DNA of 64,000 bases from Azorinus chamasolen (taxonomy: Eukaryota; Mollusca; Bivalvia; Cardiida; Solecurtidae), in NCBI GenBank assembly GCA_963576725.1, contig OY755243.1:43199243-43263242 (forward strand), given 5' to 3'. The notes beneath the pieces are model-generated. The model did not search any database, had not been told where the DNA came from, and saw nothing but the letters and a program-made list of their open reading frames with translations. Below are positions 27,893-44,802 of this stretch, one piece after another. Each line of letters begins with the position of its first letter. Positions within the stretch are counted from its first letter, which is position 1. Position numbers and translations under genes: made by a program.

Positions 27893-29062
27893 ATAGTTGT
27901 TTACACACGACATACACAAACGGCCCTTTTTAGGGCCACTTCAATATTCCGAATTGATTAAATCTCGTGCTGTTATGAAAATACCACCACCACAAAATCC
28001 ACGTGCATTCACAATACCGACATGCAGCTACCATGACAAGTACACAATAACAAGTAAAAAAAACATTTTTGCCACAGATATTGGTATAGAAGTAGCTGGG
28101 TGTGTGAGACGCCAGTCTCTAAGCTCATTTTAACACTTTTCACGCTAAATGACATACTTAGCGTTTGTCGGGGACACCGCCCGCCCCCCCCCCCCCCCCC
28201 CACACACACACGTAACGGCTTCCCCATAATCTTACAACCCCCCCCCCCCCTCCCCCCGTCCAAAAAACAACAAAACATGACCAGTTTTACAAGCAATTTG
28301 GATTCACATGAGACGCCAAGAATGTGGATAATAAAACTGCATACGGTATCACAAGGCGAGAAAGCAAAGAATCACTAAAGATGGGGACTTATATGCTCCT
28401 AGTAGTAATCAATTACATTGTTAGGGTGCAACTCGATTTAAACTGTCAGTTTGCTTAGAGAACTGTTTAAATGAATTCGATGTCGACCATGCGCACATGG
28501 TAGACTGATTGATACAGTGTTGTTGTTGTTGTTGTTGTTGTGGGTGTGTTTGTACGGTTAGCTCGTGTGCGATATCACTCCCGTCCATTCCACCCTAGGA
28601 CTTCCAAGTTAATAAAAATAACAATTTATACTTAAGTTGTACGGCTGTGAAGCAGAGCCAGGTCGAGTTGGACTGAATGGCAGCATAAAAGAGGGGATAT
28701 TCTATGGTCAGTGGGAACCGGGAGTTGGAATTTCTACACTCGTGTCCCTATTTTGTGCGCACACAGGCTTACTGGTGCAAGAATCGTGTTCAGTTATTTT
28801 AGGATAGTATGACTTATCGGCTCCCCTAACTTTTGGTACCAGAACCAGGTGTGTACGCCCAACGAACGCGAAATTATGAGCAAATAATGCACCCTAAGAA
28901 AACACAGCTGAGACCTCGGTGAAACGATCGGCCAGGCTGTATTTCTATCCCGGCCGCGCCGCGTTGTTTTTGCCTCTGAACAAAGAGAAGGAATATAAGT
29001 TGTGTCTGCTGCCGTTTTGACTCATTCTTTCTCTACTGACAGAGTTACAGATTACGCTAACC

Positions 29063-29620
29063 ATGGCTGACGTCGCTGCCGCACCCAAGACGAAGAAGTC
29101 CACCAAGCCGAAGAAGGCTGCCACCCACCCTAAGTATGCGGATATGATTGCCGCCGCGATCAAGGAGATGAAGAGCCGCGGAGGTTCGTCCAAACTTGCT
29201 ATCGTGAAGTTCATCAGCAGCAAGTACAATTTGGGCACAAATGCCACAATCATCAACAGCCGTGTTAAATTGGCACTGAAGGCTGGCGTGAAGAGCGGGG
29301 GTTTGAAACAGACCAAGGGAGTCGGAGCCTCTGGGTCCTTCAAGCTCGGCGAGGTGAAAAAGGCTGTCAAGCCAAAGAAGGCCAAGAAACCCAAGGCTGC
29401 CAAACCAAAGAAGGCCAAGACACCCAAGAAGGTCGCAAAAAAGCCAGCCGCCAAGAAGCCTGCCGCGAAAAAGACTGCTGCAAAGAAGACCAAGACACCA
29501 AAGAAGGCCGCTGCCAAGCCAAAGAAGGCCGCAGCAAAGCCAAAGAAGGCTGCCACAAAGTCGCCTAAAAAGGCTAAGGCCGCCAAGCCAAAGAAGGCCA
29601 AAGCAGCAGCAAAGAAGTAA
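29063..29620 (+). CDS. H1: Linker histone H1, unit 5
   Basis: 185 residues, array consensus. TATAA at 28994, stem-loop 29651-29666. Confidence 0.98.
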   Translation: MADVAAAPKTKKSTKPKKAATHPKYADMIAAAIKEMKSRGGSSKLAIVKFISSKYNLGTNATIINSRVKLALKAGVKSGGLKQTKGVGASGSFKLGEVKKAVKPKKAKKPKAAKPKKAKTPKKVAKKPAAKKPAAKKTAAKKTKTPKKAAAKPKKAAAKPKKAATKSPKKAKAAKPKKAKAAAKK

Positions 29621-30183
29621 GAAGCAAAACCCACCGGGGTTTTAAACAAAGGTCCTTTTCAGGACCATTCAAAACTTTCGAGAGACCACTTTCATCGAGT
29701 TTTTCTCCCATAACCCGAACTCCCACCACCCCCACAAATCCACCAACTCCCGAAAAAGCAAACAAGTCGTATATCTAACACCCAAATGAAATTTCTACAC
29801 CCGAACCACAACCTGTGTCGGTCCTACACTACTACACTATAAGAAAATTTACAGCAGGCGTAATTGCATGATCGGCTCGTGTGTCTCTTTCACGCCGTTG
29901 TCTATCTAGGTTAGAGTCACCTGTTCAACGCCATATTTTCGGAAGACGTTGGAACCTAGGCACAGTTTACGTTCTCTGTAGATTTTATCGATCGCCATCT
30001 CTCAATTTTGAGTAAATTCAGTCCCCAATTGAACGAAAAACGCTCCTGTTTTCATTTTTTTCACCTTCAAATTGTAAACAAAAACGCTGCATTCTGATTG
30101 GTCAATTTTCAATCCGTTTTCGGGGTTTAAGCTCGACGGTTTTTTCATCGACCAATGAACGCCGACCAGTTCTTTCTGCATAA

Positions 30184-30642
<459 letters not shown>

Positions 30643-30920
30643 ACAAGACCCAGTCTTAGTCTTAACAAAACGGCCCTTTTTAGGGCCACACACTAGTTTC
30701 CGTAAGATTGTGTCCAGAGTTAATGCAGTCCAATGCTTCCCTCTCCATTCATTCATCAAAATAGCGTAATGGTTAGATGTGCGTAAATTGGCACATACAC
30801 TTCAACTTGGAATTGCTAGGTCTTAACCCTTTACTCGTGTAAAAAAATAATGACATCGTGTATTAGATTAATTTTTAAAATGGAATTTTTGGTCATGACA
30901 GCTGTAGAATCATATCTTTA

Positions 30921-31074
30921 CAGTAAAACCTCTATAACGACCCACTAAATTACATTAAGTATTTTGTGTTAAAGGCAGGTGGCCGCTTAGAGCAAGGTGA
31001 GAGAAAAGCAGTCACCTGCCCTAAATACCAACTAATTAACACAATTTAGTGTTCGTTATAGAGAGGTTTTACTG
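30921..31074. mobile_element. 154-bp MITE, unit 5
   Basis: Orthologous-position copy of the TA-flanked element. Confidence 0.75.
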
Positions 31075-31089
31075 TATTATATCATAAGT

Positions 31090-31191
31090 AAACAGCAGAC
31101 CCTGGTCAGACCGTTCCTATAGGAGTCGTCTGATCTGGGTCTACTCTGTTTGCAATGGCGTAAAAAGGCGTGTTTATGGAGTAAAGGGTTA
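31090..31191 (+). repeat. Dispersed hairpin repeat, unit 5
   Basis: Copy inherited with the unit. Confidence 0.65.
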
Positions 31192-31522
31192 GGCAGATCG
31201 GGCCACTTTTTAGTTGAAGCCAGATCGTAAATTGGTTGTTTTTGATCCGTCTCACACTAGGATCATAATTCATATTTATTGTTTTGTCAAGAAACTAAAC
31301 ACACATGTGTCGCAATATTGTTATTCAATATTAACCAGATTGATCCACAACTTCGAACAGCTCGCGAAAAACCAATACAAAAATGGAGTGTTTCCATCCC
31401 GGCCGCGAGCGGCTTTTTTTCCTTTCTCGACTCCGGCCCCACGCTGACCTGACCTACTAACCCAGGTCACGCTCTGGCAGGTCAAGGTGAAGGCCGAGGT
31501 GGGAGTTTCAAGCAGGCTATAA

Positions 31523-31894
<372 letters not shown>

Positions 31895-32768
31895 ACTTTG
31901 GATCTTGACCAGAAAAAAACGGCCCTTTTTAGGGCCACACAATTTTTTCGAAAGACTAATTCTCATGGTGGTTACATCGTCATTTGACATAAATAATGAA
32001 CCCATATAATAATAATATTCAGGACTTTATTTCAAGAGGTTTAATATTGCCTCTGCGACGGTTCTGTTAATTTCTCTATTATGTATTATATTTTCCCCTT
32101 GTCTTGCTTAATATTTTCCCCCTCATTTACCAGTCATAAAGAGAGCGACATTCTACATGTACTTGGATTGAATGTGAAAATAATAGGCCTACCTTACGTA
32201 GATCGCCGCCAACAACAGCCTTTTTGTAATTATTGCATTACAGGAATATTGGCTAAAACAGTTTTTCACCGCTCAGATCTAGATGACCCCGTACCAGCTG
32301 AAGGGTTCACGGAGATTTATTCTGTGACACGTGAAAGTATATTTATCAGGAAAAGCCATTCTATCAATGTATTAGAACCAATTGGATCGCGAAGATGGTT
32401 CCAGAATGTCACCGAAACAGAAAAAGGAACACGTTCGCAACGTGTCAAGAAGCCAAGTTTGGGACCATATATTTCCATGTTATGACTAAGTGATTGGCTA
32501 GAAACTCACTTGGGTGAGAAACAACAATATATACTTACAAGAATCGAGAATAAATTTATTTCTAACATATGGTTACATTTTACGAGGCATCCGAATCTTA
32601 CCGAAACGGCATTTTGCACTGACTGGCATAGCATGGCTGAAAACCGCCCGACCAATCAGAAGCAAGCATCTCATTTGCATACGCATGTAGGTCAATCCGA
32701 TTTGCTGCGAAGAGCTCTCATATAAAAAGCGCCGAGAGCCTTTGTCAGTATTCTATCACTGAATAACC

Positions 32769-33143
32769 ATGCCAGCTAAAGGTGTCGCAAGCAAAGGTTC
32801 GAAGAAGGCCGCCACCAAGGCAAAGGCCGCGCGCTCCACAGACAAGAAGAGAAGGAGGAAGAGGAGGGAATCCTACTCCATCTACATCTACAAAGTCCTT
32901 AAGCAGGTTCATCCCGATACCGGTGTGTCCAGCAAAGCCATGTCTATCATGAACAGCTTTGTCAACGATATCTTCGAGAGAATCGCTGCCGAGGCATCCA
33001 GACTTGCTCACTACAACAAGAGGTCAACAATCACCAGCAGAGAAATCCAGACCGCCGTCCGTCTGCTTCTCCCCGGTGAATTGGCCAAACACGCCGTGAG
33101 CGAAGGCACAAAGGCCGTCACCAAGTACACCAGCAGCAAGTAA
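32769..33143 (+). CDS. H2B: Histone H2B, unit 5
   Basis: 124 residues. Octamer at 32673, TATAAAAA at 32721, stem-loop 33169-33184. Confidence 0.99.
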   Translation: MPAKGVASKGSKKAATKAKAARSTDKKRRRKRRESYSIYIYKVLKQVHPDTGVSSKAMSIMNSFVNDIFERIAAEASRLAHYNKRSTITSREIQTAVRLLLPGELAKHAVSEGTKAVTKYTSSK

Positions 33144-33405
33144 ATACTTACCTCGCTGCTTTCTCAACGGCCCTTTTCAGGGCCACACACGTCTTTCGAT
33201 AGATGGTGTCTTTATAGAGTTGCAAGTTCGATCCAATCCTCATTCAAGCACTCCGAAATTTGTATATAACCATTACTCGGTGATTATTTATGCATTACAT
33301 CACATCATTAATATCAAGTAACTGATTGGTTATATATATATATATATGTACTGAGAAAAGGGACACTGGATCTTTGTTTTACGTTGTGTAATGCTACACC
33401 ACATA

Positions 33406-33586
33406 GGTGGCGGTGGTCTAGTGGTAACGCGCTTGCCTATCAGTCCGGGGTTCAAATCCCGGTCCCACCCGGAAATTTCAGAGACGCTTTTCCGTGTCTC
33501 CCACCCGCACATCCTCTCCACCCAGGGGTTAAAATGGGTACCTGTGAGGGTCACTCGCCGGTACTGCGGCTGCATGATTGCGCCAT
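33406..33586 (+). mobile_element. tRNA-derived SINE, unit 5
   Basis: Copied with the unit; boxes A and B intact. Confidence 0.65.
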
Positions 33587-34199
33587 ATGTTAGCAGTGCT
33601 CAGTATTGTAGGCCAATGATTCAATGACCAGGGGAGTAAATGTACAGTCGGCTGAGCGGTCATTCGGACTGAAAGTAGACTTTAACTGGGTACTTTACTT
33701 TTTTTTTATAGGTGTGCCGCCTAAGGTAATTCGATGCATTTTGACTACTCGAAACGGTCTTTGTTTCAACGTCTGTGATGCGTGTACAGCTGATTATTCC
33801 CGAAAATGTCCCATGCTTGTATTTAGATCTAGATCCCAGAACCTGTGCAAGAAAAGACATCTCGGAATGAGAGCAGCAGTGTGAAATTGGATTCCGAAAT
33901 CGGCTTGTGCGACTTTGTTGCTGTTGCAATTTTGCCTGGCCTCTTCGGTCAGTTTTCGCATAGGCACATACCCAGAACTCTTTAGAATGGTTAAAAATGT
34001 CCAAAATTCATAACATATGATAATCTTTTAAATTTTGAACGGCCGTCCGCTTGAAAAACGGTAACAAACAAACAAACAAACAAAAACAACACCAAAATCA
34101 ATTCTGACCGTTCGAGTCGTGCCGAATCCCAGGTCGCTTCTGATTGGTCGAATGGTTTCTCTCAGATAAGTAGGTCAATCCGTTTTACTGAGTACATAA

Positions 34200-34637
<438 letters not shown>

Positions 34638-35807
34638 ATAGTTGTTTACACACGACATACACAAACGGCCCTTTTTAGGGCCACTTCAATATTCCGAATT
34701 GATTAAATCTCGTGCTGTTATGAAAATACCACCACCACAAAATCCACGTGCATTCACAATACCGACATGCAGCTACCATGACAAGTACACAATAACAAGT
34801 AAAAAAAACATTTTTGCCACAGATATTGGTATAGAAGTAGCTGGGTGTGTGAGACGCCAGTCTCTAAGCTCATTTTAACACTTTTCACGCTAAATGACAT
34901 ACTTAGCGTTTGTCGGGGACACCGCCCGCCCCCCCCCCCCCCCCCCACACACACACGTAACGGCTTCCCCATAATCTTACAACCCCCCCCCCCCCTCCCC
35001 CCGTCCAAAAAACAACAAAACATGACCAGTTTTACAAGCAATTTGGATTCACATGAGACGCCAAGAATGTGGATAATAAAACTGCATACGGTATCACAAG
35101 GCGAGAAAGCAAAGAATCACTAAAGATGGGGACTTATATGCTCCTAGTAGTAATCAATTACATTGTTAGGGTGCAACTCGATTTAAACTGTCAGTTTGCT
35201 TAGAGAACTGTTTAAATGAATTCGATGTCGACCATGCGCACATGGTAGACTGATTGATACAGTGTTGTTGTTGTTGTTGTTGTTGTGGGTGTGTTTGTAC
35301 GGTTAGCTCGTGTGCGATATCACTCCCGTCCATTCCACCCTAGGACTTCCAAGTTAATAAAAATAACAATTTATACTTAAGTTGTACGGCTGTGAAGCAG
35401 AGCCAGGTCGAGTTGGACTGAATGGCAGCATAAAAGAGGGGATATTCTATGGTCAGTGGGAACCGGGAGTTGGAATTTCTACACTCGTGTCCCTATTTTG
35501 TGCGCACACAGGCTTACTGGTGCAAGAATCGTGTTCAGTTATTTTAGGATAGTATGACTTATCGGCTCCCCTAACTTTTGGTACCAGAACCAGGTGTGTA
35601 CGCCCAACGAACGCGAAATTATGAGCAAATAATGCACCCTAAGAAAACACAGCTGAGACCTCGGTGAAACGATCGGCCAGGCTGTATTTCTATCCCGGCC
35701 GCGCCGCGTTGTTTTTGCCTCTGAACAAAGAGAAGGAATATAAGTTGTGTCTGCTGCCGTTTTGACTCATTCTTTCTCTACTGACAGAGTTACAGATTAC
35801 GCTAACC

Positions 35808-36365
35808 ATGGCTGACGTCGCTGCCGCACCCAAGACGAAGAAGTCCACCAAGCCGAAGAAGGCTGCCACCCACCCTAAGTATGCGGATATGATTGCCGCC
35901 GCGATCAAGGAGATGAAGAGCCGCGGAGGTTCGTCCAAACTTGCTATCGTGAAGTTCATCAGCAGCAAGTACAATTTGGGCACAAATGCCACAATCATCA
36001 ACAGCCGTGTTAAATTGGCACTGAAGGCTGGCGTGAAGAGCGGGGGTTTGAAACAGACCAAGGGAGTCGGAGCCTCTGGGTCCTTCAAGCTCGGCGAGGT
36101 GAAAAAGGCTGTCAAGCCAAAGAAGGCCAAGAAACCCAAGGCTGCCAAACCAAAGAAGGCCAAGACACCCAAGAAGGTCGCAAAAAAGCCAGCCGCCAAG
36201 AAGCCTGCCGCGAAAAAGACTGCTGCAAAGAAGACCAAGACACCAAAGAAGGCCGCTGCCAAGCCAAAGAAGGCCGCAGCAAAGCCAAAGAAGGCTGCCA
36301 CAAAGTCGCCTAAAAAGGCTAAGGCCGCCAAGCCAAAGAAGGCCAAAGCAGCAGCAAAGAAGTAA
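35808..36365 (+). CDS. H1: Linker histone H1, unit 6
   Basis: 185 residues, array consensus. TATAA at 35739, stem-loop 36396-36411. Confidence 0.98.
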   Translation: MADVAAAPKTKKSTKPKKAATHPKYADMIAAAIKEMKSRGGSSKLAIVKFISSKYNLGTNATIINSRVKLALKAGVKSGGLKQTKGVGASGSFKLGEVKKAVKPKKAKKPKAAKPKKAKTPKKVAKKPAAKKPAAKKTAAKKTKTPKKAAAKPKKAAAKPKKAATKSPKKAKAAKPKKAKAAAKK

Positions 36366-36928
36366 GAAGCAAAACCCACCGGGGTTTTAAACAAAGGTCC
36401 TTTTCAGGACCATTCAAAACTTTCGAGAGACCACTTTCATCGAGTTTTTCTCCCATAACCCGAACTCCCACCACCCCCACAAATCCACCAACTCCCGAAA
36501 AAGCAAACAAGTCGTATATCTAACACCCAAATGAAATTTCTACACCCGAACCACAACCTGTGTCGGTCCTACACTACTACACTATAAGAAAATTTACAGC
36601 AGGCGTAATTGCATGATCGGCTCGTGTGTCTCTTTCACGCCGTTGTCTATCTAGGTTAGAGTCACCTGTTCAACGCCATATTTTCGGAAGACGTTGGAAC
36701 CTAGGCACAGTTTACGTTCTCTGTAGATTTTATCGATCGCCATCTCTCAATTTTGAGTAAATTCAGTCCCCAATTGAACGAAAAACGCTCCTGTTTTCAT
36801 TTTTTTCACCTTCAAATTGTAAACAAAAACGCTGCATTCTGATTGGTCAATTTTCAATCCGTTTTCGGGGTTTAAGCTCGACGGTTTTTTCATCGACCAA
36901 TGAACGCCGACCAGTTCTTTCTGCATAA

Positions 36929-37387
<459 letters not shown>

Positions 37388-37665
37388 ACAAGACCCAGTC
37401 TTAGTCTTAACAAAACGGCCCTTTTTAGGGCCACACACTAGTTTCCGTAAGATTGTGTCCAGAGTTAATGCAGTCCAATGCTTCCCTCTCCATTCATTCA
37501 TCAAAATAGCGTAATGGTTAGATGTGCGTAAATTGGCACATACACTTCAACTTGGAATTGCTAGGTCTTAACCCTTTACTCGTGTAAAAAAATAATGACA
37601 TCGTGTATTAGATTAATTTTTAAAATGGAATTTTTGGTCATGACAGCTGTAGAATCATATCTTTA

Positions 37666-37819
37666 CAGTAAAACCTCTATAACGACCCACTAAATTACAT
37701 TAAGTATTTTGTGTTAAAGGCAGGTGGCCGCTTAGAGCAAGGTGAGAGAAAAGCAGTCACCTGCCCTAAATACCAACTAATTAACACAATTTAGTGTTCG
37801 TTATAGAGAGGTTTTACTG
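37666..37819. mobile_element. 154-bp MITE, unit 6
   Basis: Orthologous-position copy of the TA-flanked element. Confidence 0.75.
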
Positions 37820-37834
37820 TATTATATCATAAGT

Positions 37835-37936
37835 AAACAGCAGACCCTGGTCAGACCGTTCCTATAGGAGTCGTCTGATCTGGGTCTACTCTGTTTGCAA
37901 TGGCGTAAAAAGGCGTGTTTATGGAGTAAAGGGTTA
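37835..37936 (+). repeat. Dispersed hairpin repeat, unit 6
   Basis: Copy inherited with the unit. Confidence 0.65.
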
Positions 37937-38267
37937 GGCAGATCGGGCCACTTTTTAGTTGAAGCCAGATCGTAAATTGGTTGTTTTTGATCCGTCTCAC
38001 ACTAGGATCATAATTCATATTTATTGTTTTGTCAAGAAACTAAACACACATGTGTCGCAATATTGTTATTCAATATTAACCAGATTGATCCACAACTTCG
38101 AACAGCTCGCGAAAAACCAATACAAAAATGGAGTGTTTCCATCCCGGCCGCGAGCGGCTTTTTTTCCTTTCTCGACTCCGGCCCCACGCTGACCTGACCT
38201 ACTAACCCAGGTCACGCTCTGGCAGGTCAAGGTGAAGGCCGAGGTGGGAGTTTCAAGCAGGCTATAA

Positions 38268-38639
<372 letters not shown>

Positions 38640-39513
38640 ACTTTGGATCTTGACCAGAAAAAAACGGCCCTTTTTAGGGCCACACAATTTTTTCGAAAGA
38701 CTAATTCTCATGGTGGTTACATCGTCATTTGACATAAATAATGAACCCATATAATAATAATATTCAGGACTTTATTTCAAGAGGTTTAATATTGCCTCTG
38801 CGACGGTTCTGTTAATTTCTCTATTATGTATTATATTTTCCCCTTGTCTTGCTTAATATTTTCCCCCTCATTTACCAGTCATAAAGAGAGCGACATTCTA
38901 CATGTACTTGGATTGAATGTGAAAATAATAGGCCTACCTTACGTAGATCGCCGCCAACAACAGCCTTTTTGTAATTATTGCATTACAGGAATATTGGCTA
39001 AAACAGTTTTTCACCGCTCAGATCTAGATGACCCCGTACCAGCTGAAGGGTTCACGGAGATTTATTCTGTGACACGTGAAAGTATATTTATCAGGAAAAG
39101 CCATTCTATCAATGTATTAGAACCAATTGGATCGCGAAGATGGTTCCAGAATGTCACCGAAACAGAAAAAGGAACACGTTCGCAACGTGTCAAGAAGCCA
39201 AGTTTGGGACCATATATTTCCATGTTATGACTAAGTGATTGGCTAGAAACTCACTTGGGTGAGAAACAACAATATATACTTACAAGAATCGAGAATAAAT
39301 TTATTTCTAACATATGGTTACATTTTACGAGGCATCCGAATCTTACCGAAACGGCATTTTGCACTGACTGGCATAGCATGGCTGAAAACCGCCCGACCAA
39401 TCAGAAGCAAGCATCTCATTTGCATACGCATGTAGGTCAATCCGATTTGCTGCGAAGAGCTCTCATATAAAAAGCGCCGAGAGCCTTTGTCAGTATTCTA
39501 TCACTGAATAACC

Positions 39514-39888
39514 ATGCCAGCTAAAGGTGTCGCAAGCAAAGGTTCGAAGAAGGCCGCCACCAAGGCAAAGGCCGCGCGCTCCACAGACAAGAAGAGAAGG
39601 AGGAAGAGGAGGGAATCCTACTCCATCTACATCTACAAAGTCCTTAAGCAGGTTCATCCCGATACCGGTGTGTCCAGCAAAGCCATGTCTATCATGAACA
39701 GCTTTGTCAACGATATCTTCGAGAGAATCGCTGCCGAGGCATCCAGACTTGCTCACTACAACAAGAGGTCAACAATCACCAGCAGAGAAATCCAGACCGC
39801 CGTCCGTCTGCTTCTCCCCGGTGAATTGGCCAAACACGCCGTGAGCGAAGGCACAAAGGCCGTCACCAAGTACACCAGCAGCAAGTAA
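39514..39888 (+). CDS. H2B: Histone H2B, unit 6
   Basis: 124 residues. Octamer at 39418, TATAAAAA at 39466, stem-loop 39914-39929. Confidence 0.99.
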   Translation: MPAKGVASKGSKKAATKAKAARSTDKKRRRKRRESYSIYIYKVLKQVHPDTGVSSKAMSIMNSFVNDIFERIAAEASRLAHYNKRSTITSREIQTAVRLLLPGELAKHAVSEGTKAVTKYTSSK

Positions 39889-40150
39889 ATACTTACCTCG
39901 CTGCTTTCTCAACGGCCCTTTTCAGGGCCACACACGTCTTTCGATAGATGGTGTCTTTATAGAGTTGCAAGTTCGATCCAATCCTCATTCAAGCACTCCG
40001 AAATTTGTATATAACCATTACTCGGTGATTATTTATGCATTACATCACATCATTAATATCAAGTAACTGATTGGTTATATATATATATATATGTACTGAG
40101 AAAAGGGACACTGGATCTTTGTTTTACGTTGTGTAATGCTACACCACATA

Positions 40151-40331
40151 GGTGGCGGTGGTCTAGTGGTAACGCGCTTGCCTATCAGTCCGGGGTTCAA
40201 ATCCCGGTCCCACCCGGAAATTTCAGAGACGCTTTTCCGTGTCTCCCACCCGCACATCCTCTCCACCCAGGGGTTAAAATGGGTACCTGTGAGGGTCACT
40301 CGCCGGTACTGCGGCTGCATGATTGCGCCAT
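40151..40331 (+). mobile_element. tRNA-derived SINE, unit 6
   Basis: Copied with the unit; boxes A and B intact. Confidence 0.65.
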
Positions 40332-40944
40332 ATGTTAGCAGTGCTCAGTATTGTAGGCCAATGATTCAATGACCAGGGGAGTAAATGTACAGTCGGCTGA
40401 GCGGTCATTCGGACTGAAAGTAGACTTTAACTGGGTACTTTACTTTTTTTTTATAGGTGTGCCGCCTAAGGTAATTCGATGCATTTTGACTACTCGAAAC
40501 GGTCTTTGTTTCAACGTCTGTGATGCGTGTACAGCTGATTATTCCCGAAAATGTCCCATGCTTGTATTTAGATCTAGATCCCAGAACCTGTGCAAGAAAA
40601 GACATCTCGGAATGAGAGCAGCAGTGTGAAATTGGATTCCGAAATCGGCTTGTGCGACTTTGTTGCTGTTGCAATTTTGCCTGGCCTCTTCGGTCAGTTT
40701 TCGCATAGGCACATACCCAGAACTCTTTAGAATGGTTAAAAATGTCCAAAATTCATAACATATGATAATCTTTTAAATTTTGAACGGCCGTCCGCTTGAA
40801 AAACGGTAACAAACAAACAAACAAACAAAAACAACACCAAAATCAATTCTGACCGTTCGAGTCGTGCCGAATCCCAGGTCGCTTCTGATTGGTCGAATGG
40901 TTTCTCTCAGATAAGTAGGTCAATCCGTTTTACTGAGTACATAA

Positions 40945-41382
<438 letters not shown>

Positions 41383-41879
41383 ATAGTTGTTTACACACGA
41401 CATACACAAACGGCCCTTTTTAGGGCCACTTCAATATTCCGAATTGATTAAATCTCGTGCTGTTATGAAAATACCACCACCACAAAATCCACGTGCATTC
41501 ACAATACCGACATGCAGCTACCATGACAAGTACACAATAACAAGTAAAAAAAACATTTTTGCCACAGATATTGGTATAGAAGTAGCTGGGTGTGTGAGAC
41601 GCCAGTCTCTAAGCTCATTTTAACACTTTTCACGCTAAATGACATACTTAGCGTTTGTCGGGGACACCGCCCGCCCCCCCCCCCCCCCCCCACACACACA
41701 CGTAACGGCTTCCCCATAATCTTACAACCCCCCCCCCCCCTCCCCCCGTCCAAAAAACAACAAAACATGACCAGTTTTACAAGCAATTTGGATTCACATG
41801 AGACGCCAAGAATGTGGATAATAAAACTGCATACGGTATCACAAGGCGAGAAAGCAAAGAATCACTAAAGATGGGGACT

Positions 41880-42079
41880 NNNNNNNNNNNNNNNNNNNNN
41901 NNNNNNNNNNNNNNNNNNNNNNNNNNNNNNNNNNNNNNNNNNNNNNNNNNNNNNNNNNNNNNNNNNNNNNNNNNNNNNNNNNNNNNNNNNNNNNNNNNNN
42001 NNNNNNNNNNNNNNNNNNNNNNNNNNNNNNNNNNNNNNNNNNNNNNNNNNNNNNNNNNNNNNNNNNNNNNNNNNNNNNN
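41880..42079. other. Assembly gap, 200 N
   Basis: Exactly 200 N, a round number that suggests a placeholder of unknown true size. The left side ends in the spacer before H1 and the right side resumes within the H4 stem-loop. At least H1, H3 and H4 (about 3.2 kb of unit sequence) are missing, possibly with whole extra units. Confidence 0.98.
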
Positions 42080-42083
42080 GGCC
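42080..42083 (+). terminator. Last four bases of an H4 stem-loop at the gap edge
   Basis: GGCC followed by the ACACAATTTTTTCGAAAGAC context that follows every H4 stem-loop. The H4 gene itself is lost in the gap. Confidence 0.85.
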
Positions 42084-42916
42084 ACACAATTTTTTCGAAA
42101 GACTAATTCTCATGGTGGTTACATCGTCATTTGACATAAATAATGAACCCATATAATAATAATATTCAGGACTTTATTTCAAGAGGTTTAATATTGCCTC
42201 TGCGACGGTTCTGTTAATTTCTCTATTATGTATTATATTTTCCCCTTGTCTTGCTTAATATTTTCCCCCTCATTTACCAGTCATAAAGAGAGCGACATTC
42301 TACATGTACTTGGATTGAATGTGAAAATAATAGGCCTACCTTACGTAGATCGCCGCCAACAACAGCCTTTTTGTAATTATTGCATTACAGGAATATTGGC
42401 TAAAACAGTTTTTCACCGCTCAGATCTAGATGACCCCGTACCAGCTGAAGGGTTCACGGAGATTTATTCTGTGACACGTGAAAGTATATTTATCAGGAAA
42501 AGCCATTCTATCAATGTATTAGAACCAATTGGATCGCGAAGATGGTTCCAGAATGTCACCGAAACAGAAAAAGGAACACGTTCGCAACGTGTCAAGAAGC
42601 CAAGTTTGGGACCATATATTTCCATGTTATGACTAAGTGATTGGCTAGAAACTCACTTGGGTGAGAAACAACAATATATACTTACAAGAATCGAGAATAA
42701 ATTTATTTCTAACATCATGGTTACATTTTACGAGGCCTCCGAATCTTACCGAAACGGCATTTTGCACTGACTGGCATAGCATGGCTGAAAACCGCCCGAC
42801 CAATCAGAAGCAAGCATCTCATTTGCATACGCATGTAGGTCAATCCGATTTGCTGCGAAGAGCTCTCATATAAAAAGCGCCGAGAGCCTTTGTCAGTATT
42901 CTATCACTGAATAACC

Positions 42917-43291
42917 ATGCCAGCTAAAGGTGTCGCAAGCAAAGGTTCGAAGAAGGCCGCCACCAAGGCAAAGGCCGCGCGCTCCACAGACAAGAAGAGA
43001 AGGAGGAAGAGGAGGGAATCCTACTCCATCTACATCTACAAAGTCCTTAAGCAGGTTCATCCCGATACCGGTGTGTCCAGCAAAGCCATGTCTATCATGA
43101 ACAGCTTTGTCAACGATATCTTCGAGAGAATCGCTGCCGAGGCATCCAGACTTGCTCACTACAACAAGAGGTCAACAATCACCAGCAGAGAAATCCAGAC
43201 CGCCGTCCGTCTGCTTCTCCCCGGTGAGTTGGCCAAACACGCCGTGAGCGAAGGCACAAAGGCCGTCACCAAGTACACCAGCAGCAAGTAA
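42917..43291 (+). CDS. H2B: Histone H2B, unit 7
   Basis: 124 residues, same protein. It carries a synonymous GAG in place of GAA in the PGEL segment, shared with unit 8. Octamer at 42821, TATAAAAA at 42869, stem-loop 43317-43332. Confidence 0.99.
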   Translation: MPAKGVASKGSKKAATKAKAARSTDKKRRRKRRESYSIYIYKVLKQVHPDTGVSSKAMSIMNSFVNDIFERIAAEASRLAHYNKRSTITSREIQTAVRLLLPGELAKHAVSEGTKAVTKYTSSK

Positions 43292-43477
43292 ATACTTACC
43301 TCGCTGCTTTCTCAACGGCCCTTTTCAGGGCCACACACGTCTTTCGATAGATGGTGTCTTTATAGAGTTGCAAGTTCGATCCAATCCTCATTCAAGCACT
43401 CCGAAATTTGTATATAACCATTACTCGGTGATTATTTATGCATTACATCACATCATTAATATCAAGTAACTGATTGG

Positions 43478-43515
<38 letters not shown>

Positions 43516-43569
43516 TGAGAAAAGGGACACTGGATCTTTGTTTTACGTTGTGTAATGCTACACCACATA

Positions 43570-43750
43570 GGTGGCGGTGGTCTAGTGGTAACGCGCTTGC
43601 CTATCAGTCCGGGGTTCAAATCCCGGTCCCACCCGGAAATTTCAGAGACGCTTTTCCGTGTCTCCCACCCGCACATCCTCTCCACCCAGGGGTTAAAATG
43701 GGTACCTGTGAGGGTCACTCGCCGGTACTGCGGCTGCATGATTGCGCCAT
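43570..43750 (+). mobile_element. tRNA-derived SINE, unit 7
   Basis: Boxes A and B intact. The preceding (TA)n tract (about 43479-43511) is roughly twice as long as in units 1-6. Confidence 0.65.
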
Positions 43751-44364
43751 ATGTTAGCAGTGCTCAGTATTGTAGGTCAATGATTCAATGACCAGGGGAG
43801 TAAATGTACAGTCGGCTGAGCGGTCATTCGGACTGAAAGTAGACTTTAACTGGGTACTTTACTCTTTTTTTTTTATATAGGTGTGCCGCCTAAGGTAATT
43901 CGATGCATTTTGACTACTCGAAACGGTCTTTGTTTCAACGTCTGTGATGCGTGTACAGCTGATTATTCCCGAAAATGTCACATGCTTGTATTTAGATCTA
44001 GATCCCAGAACCTGTGCAAGAAAAGACATCTCGGAATGAGAGCAGCAGTGTGAAATTGGATTCCGAAATCGGCTTGTGCGACTTTGTTGCTGTTGCAATT
44101 TTGCCTGGCCTCTTCGGTCAGTTTTCGCATAGGCACATACCCAGAACTCTTTAGAATGGTTAAAAATGTCCAAAATTCATAACATATGATAATCTTTTAA
44201 ATTTTGAACGGCCGTCCGCTTGAAAAACGGTAACAAACAAACAAACAAAAACAACACCAAAATCAATTCTGACCGTTCGAGTCGTGCCGAATCCCAGGTC
44301 GCTTCTGATTGGTCGAATGGTTTCTCTCAGATAAGTAGGTCAATCCGTTTTACTGAGTACATAA

Positions 44365-44802
<438 letters not shown>

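Noticed and set aside
41777..42152. Open frames through the N run
   Set aside because: They exist only because N is read as any residue.
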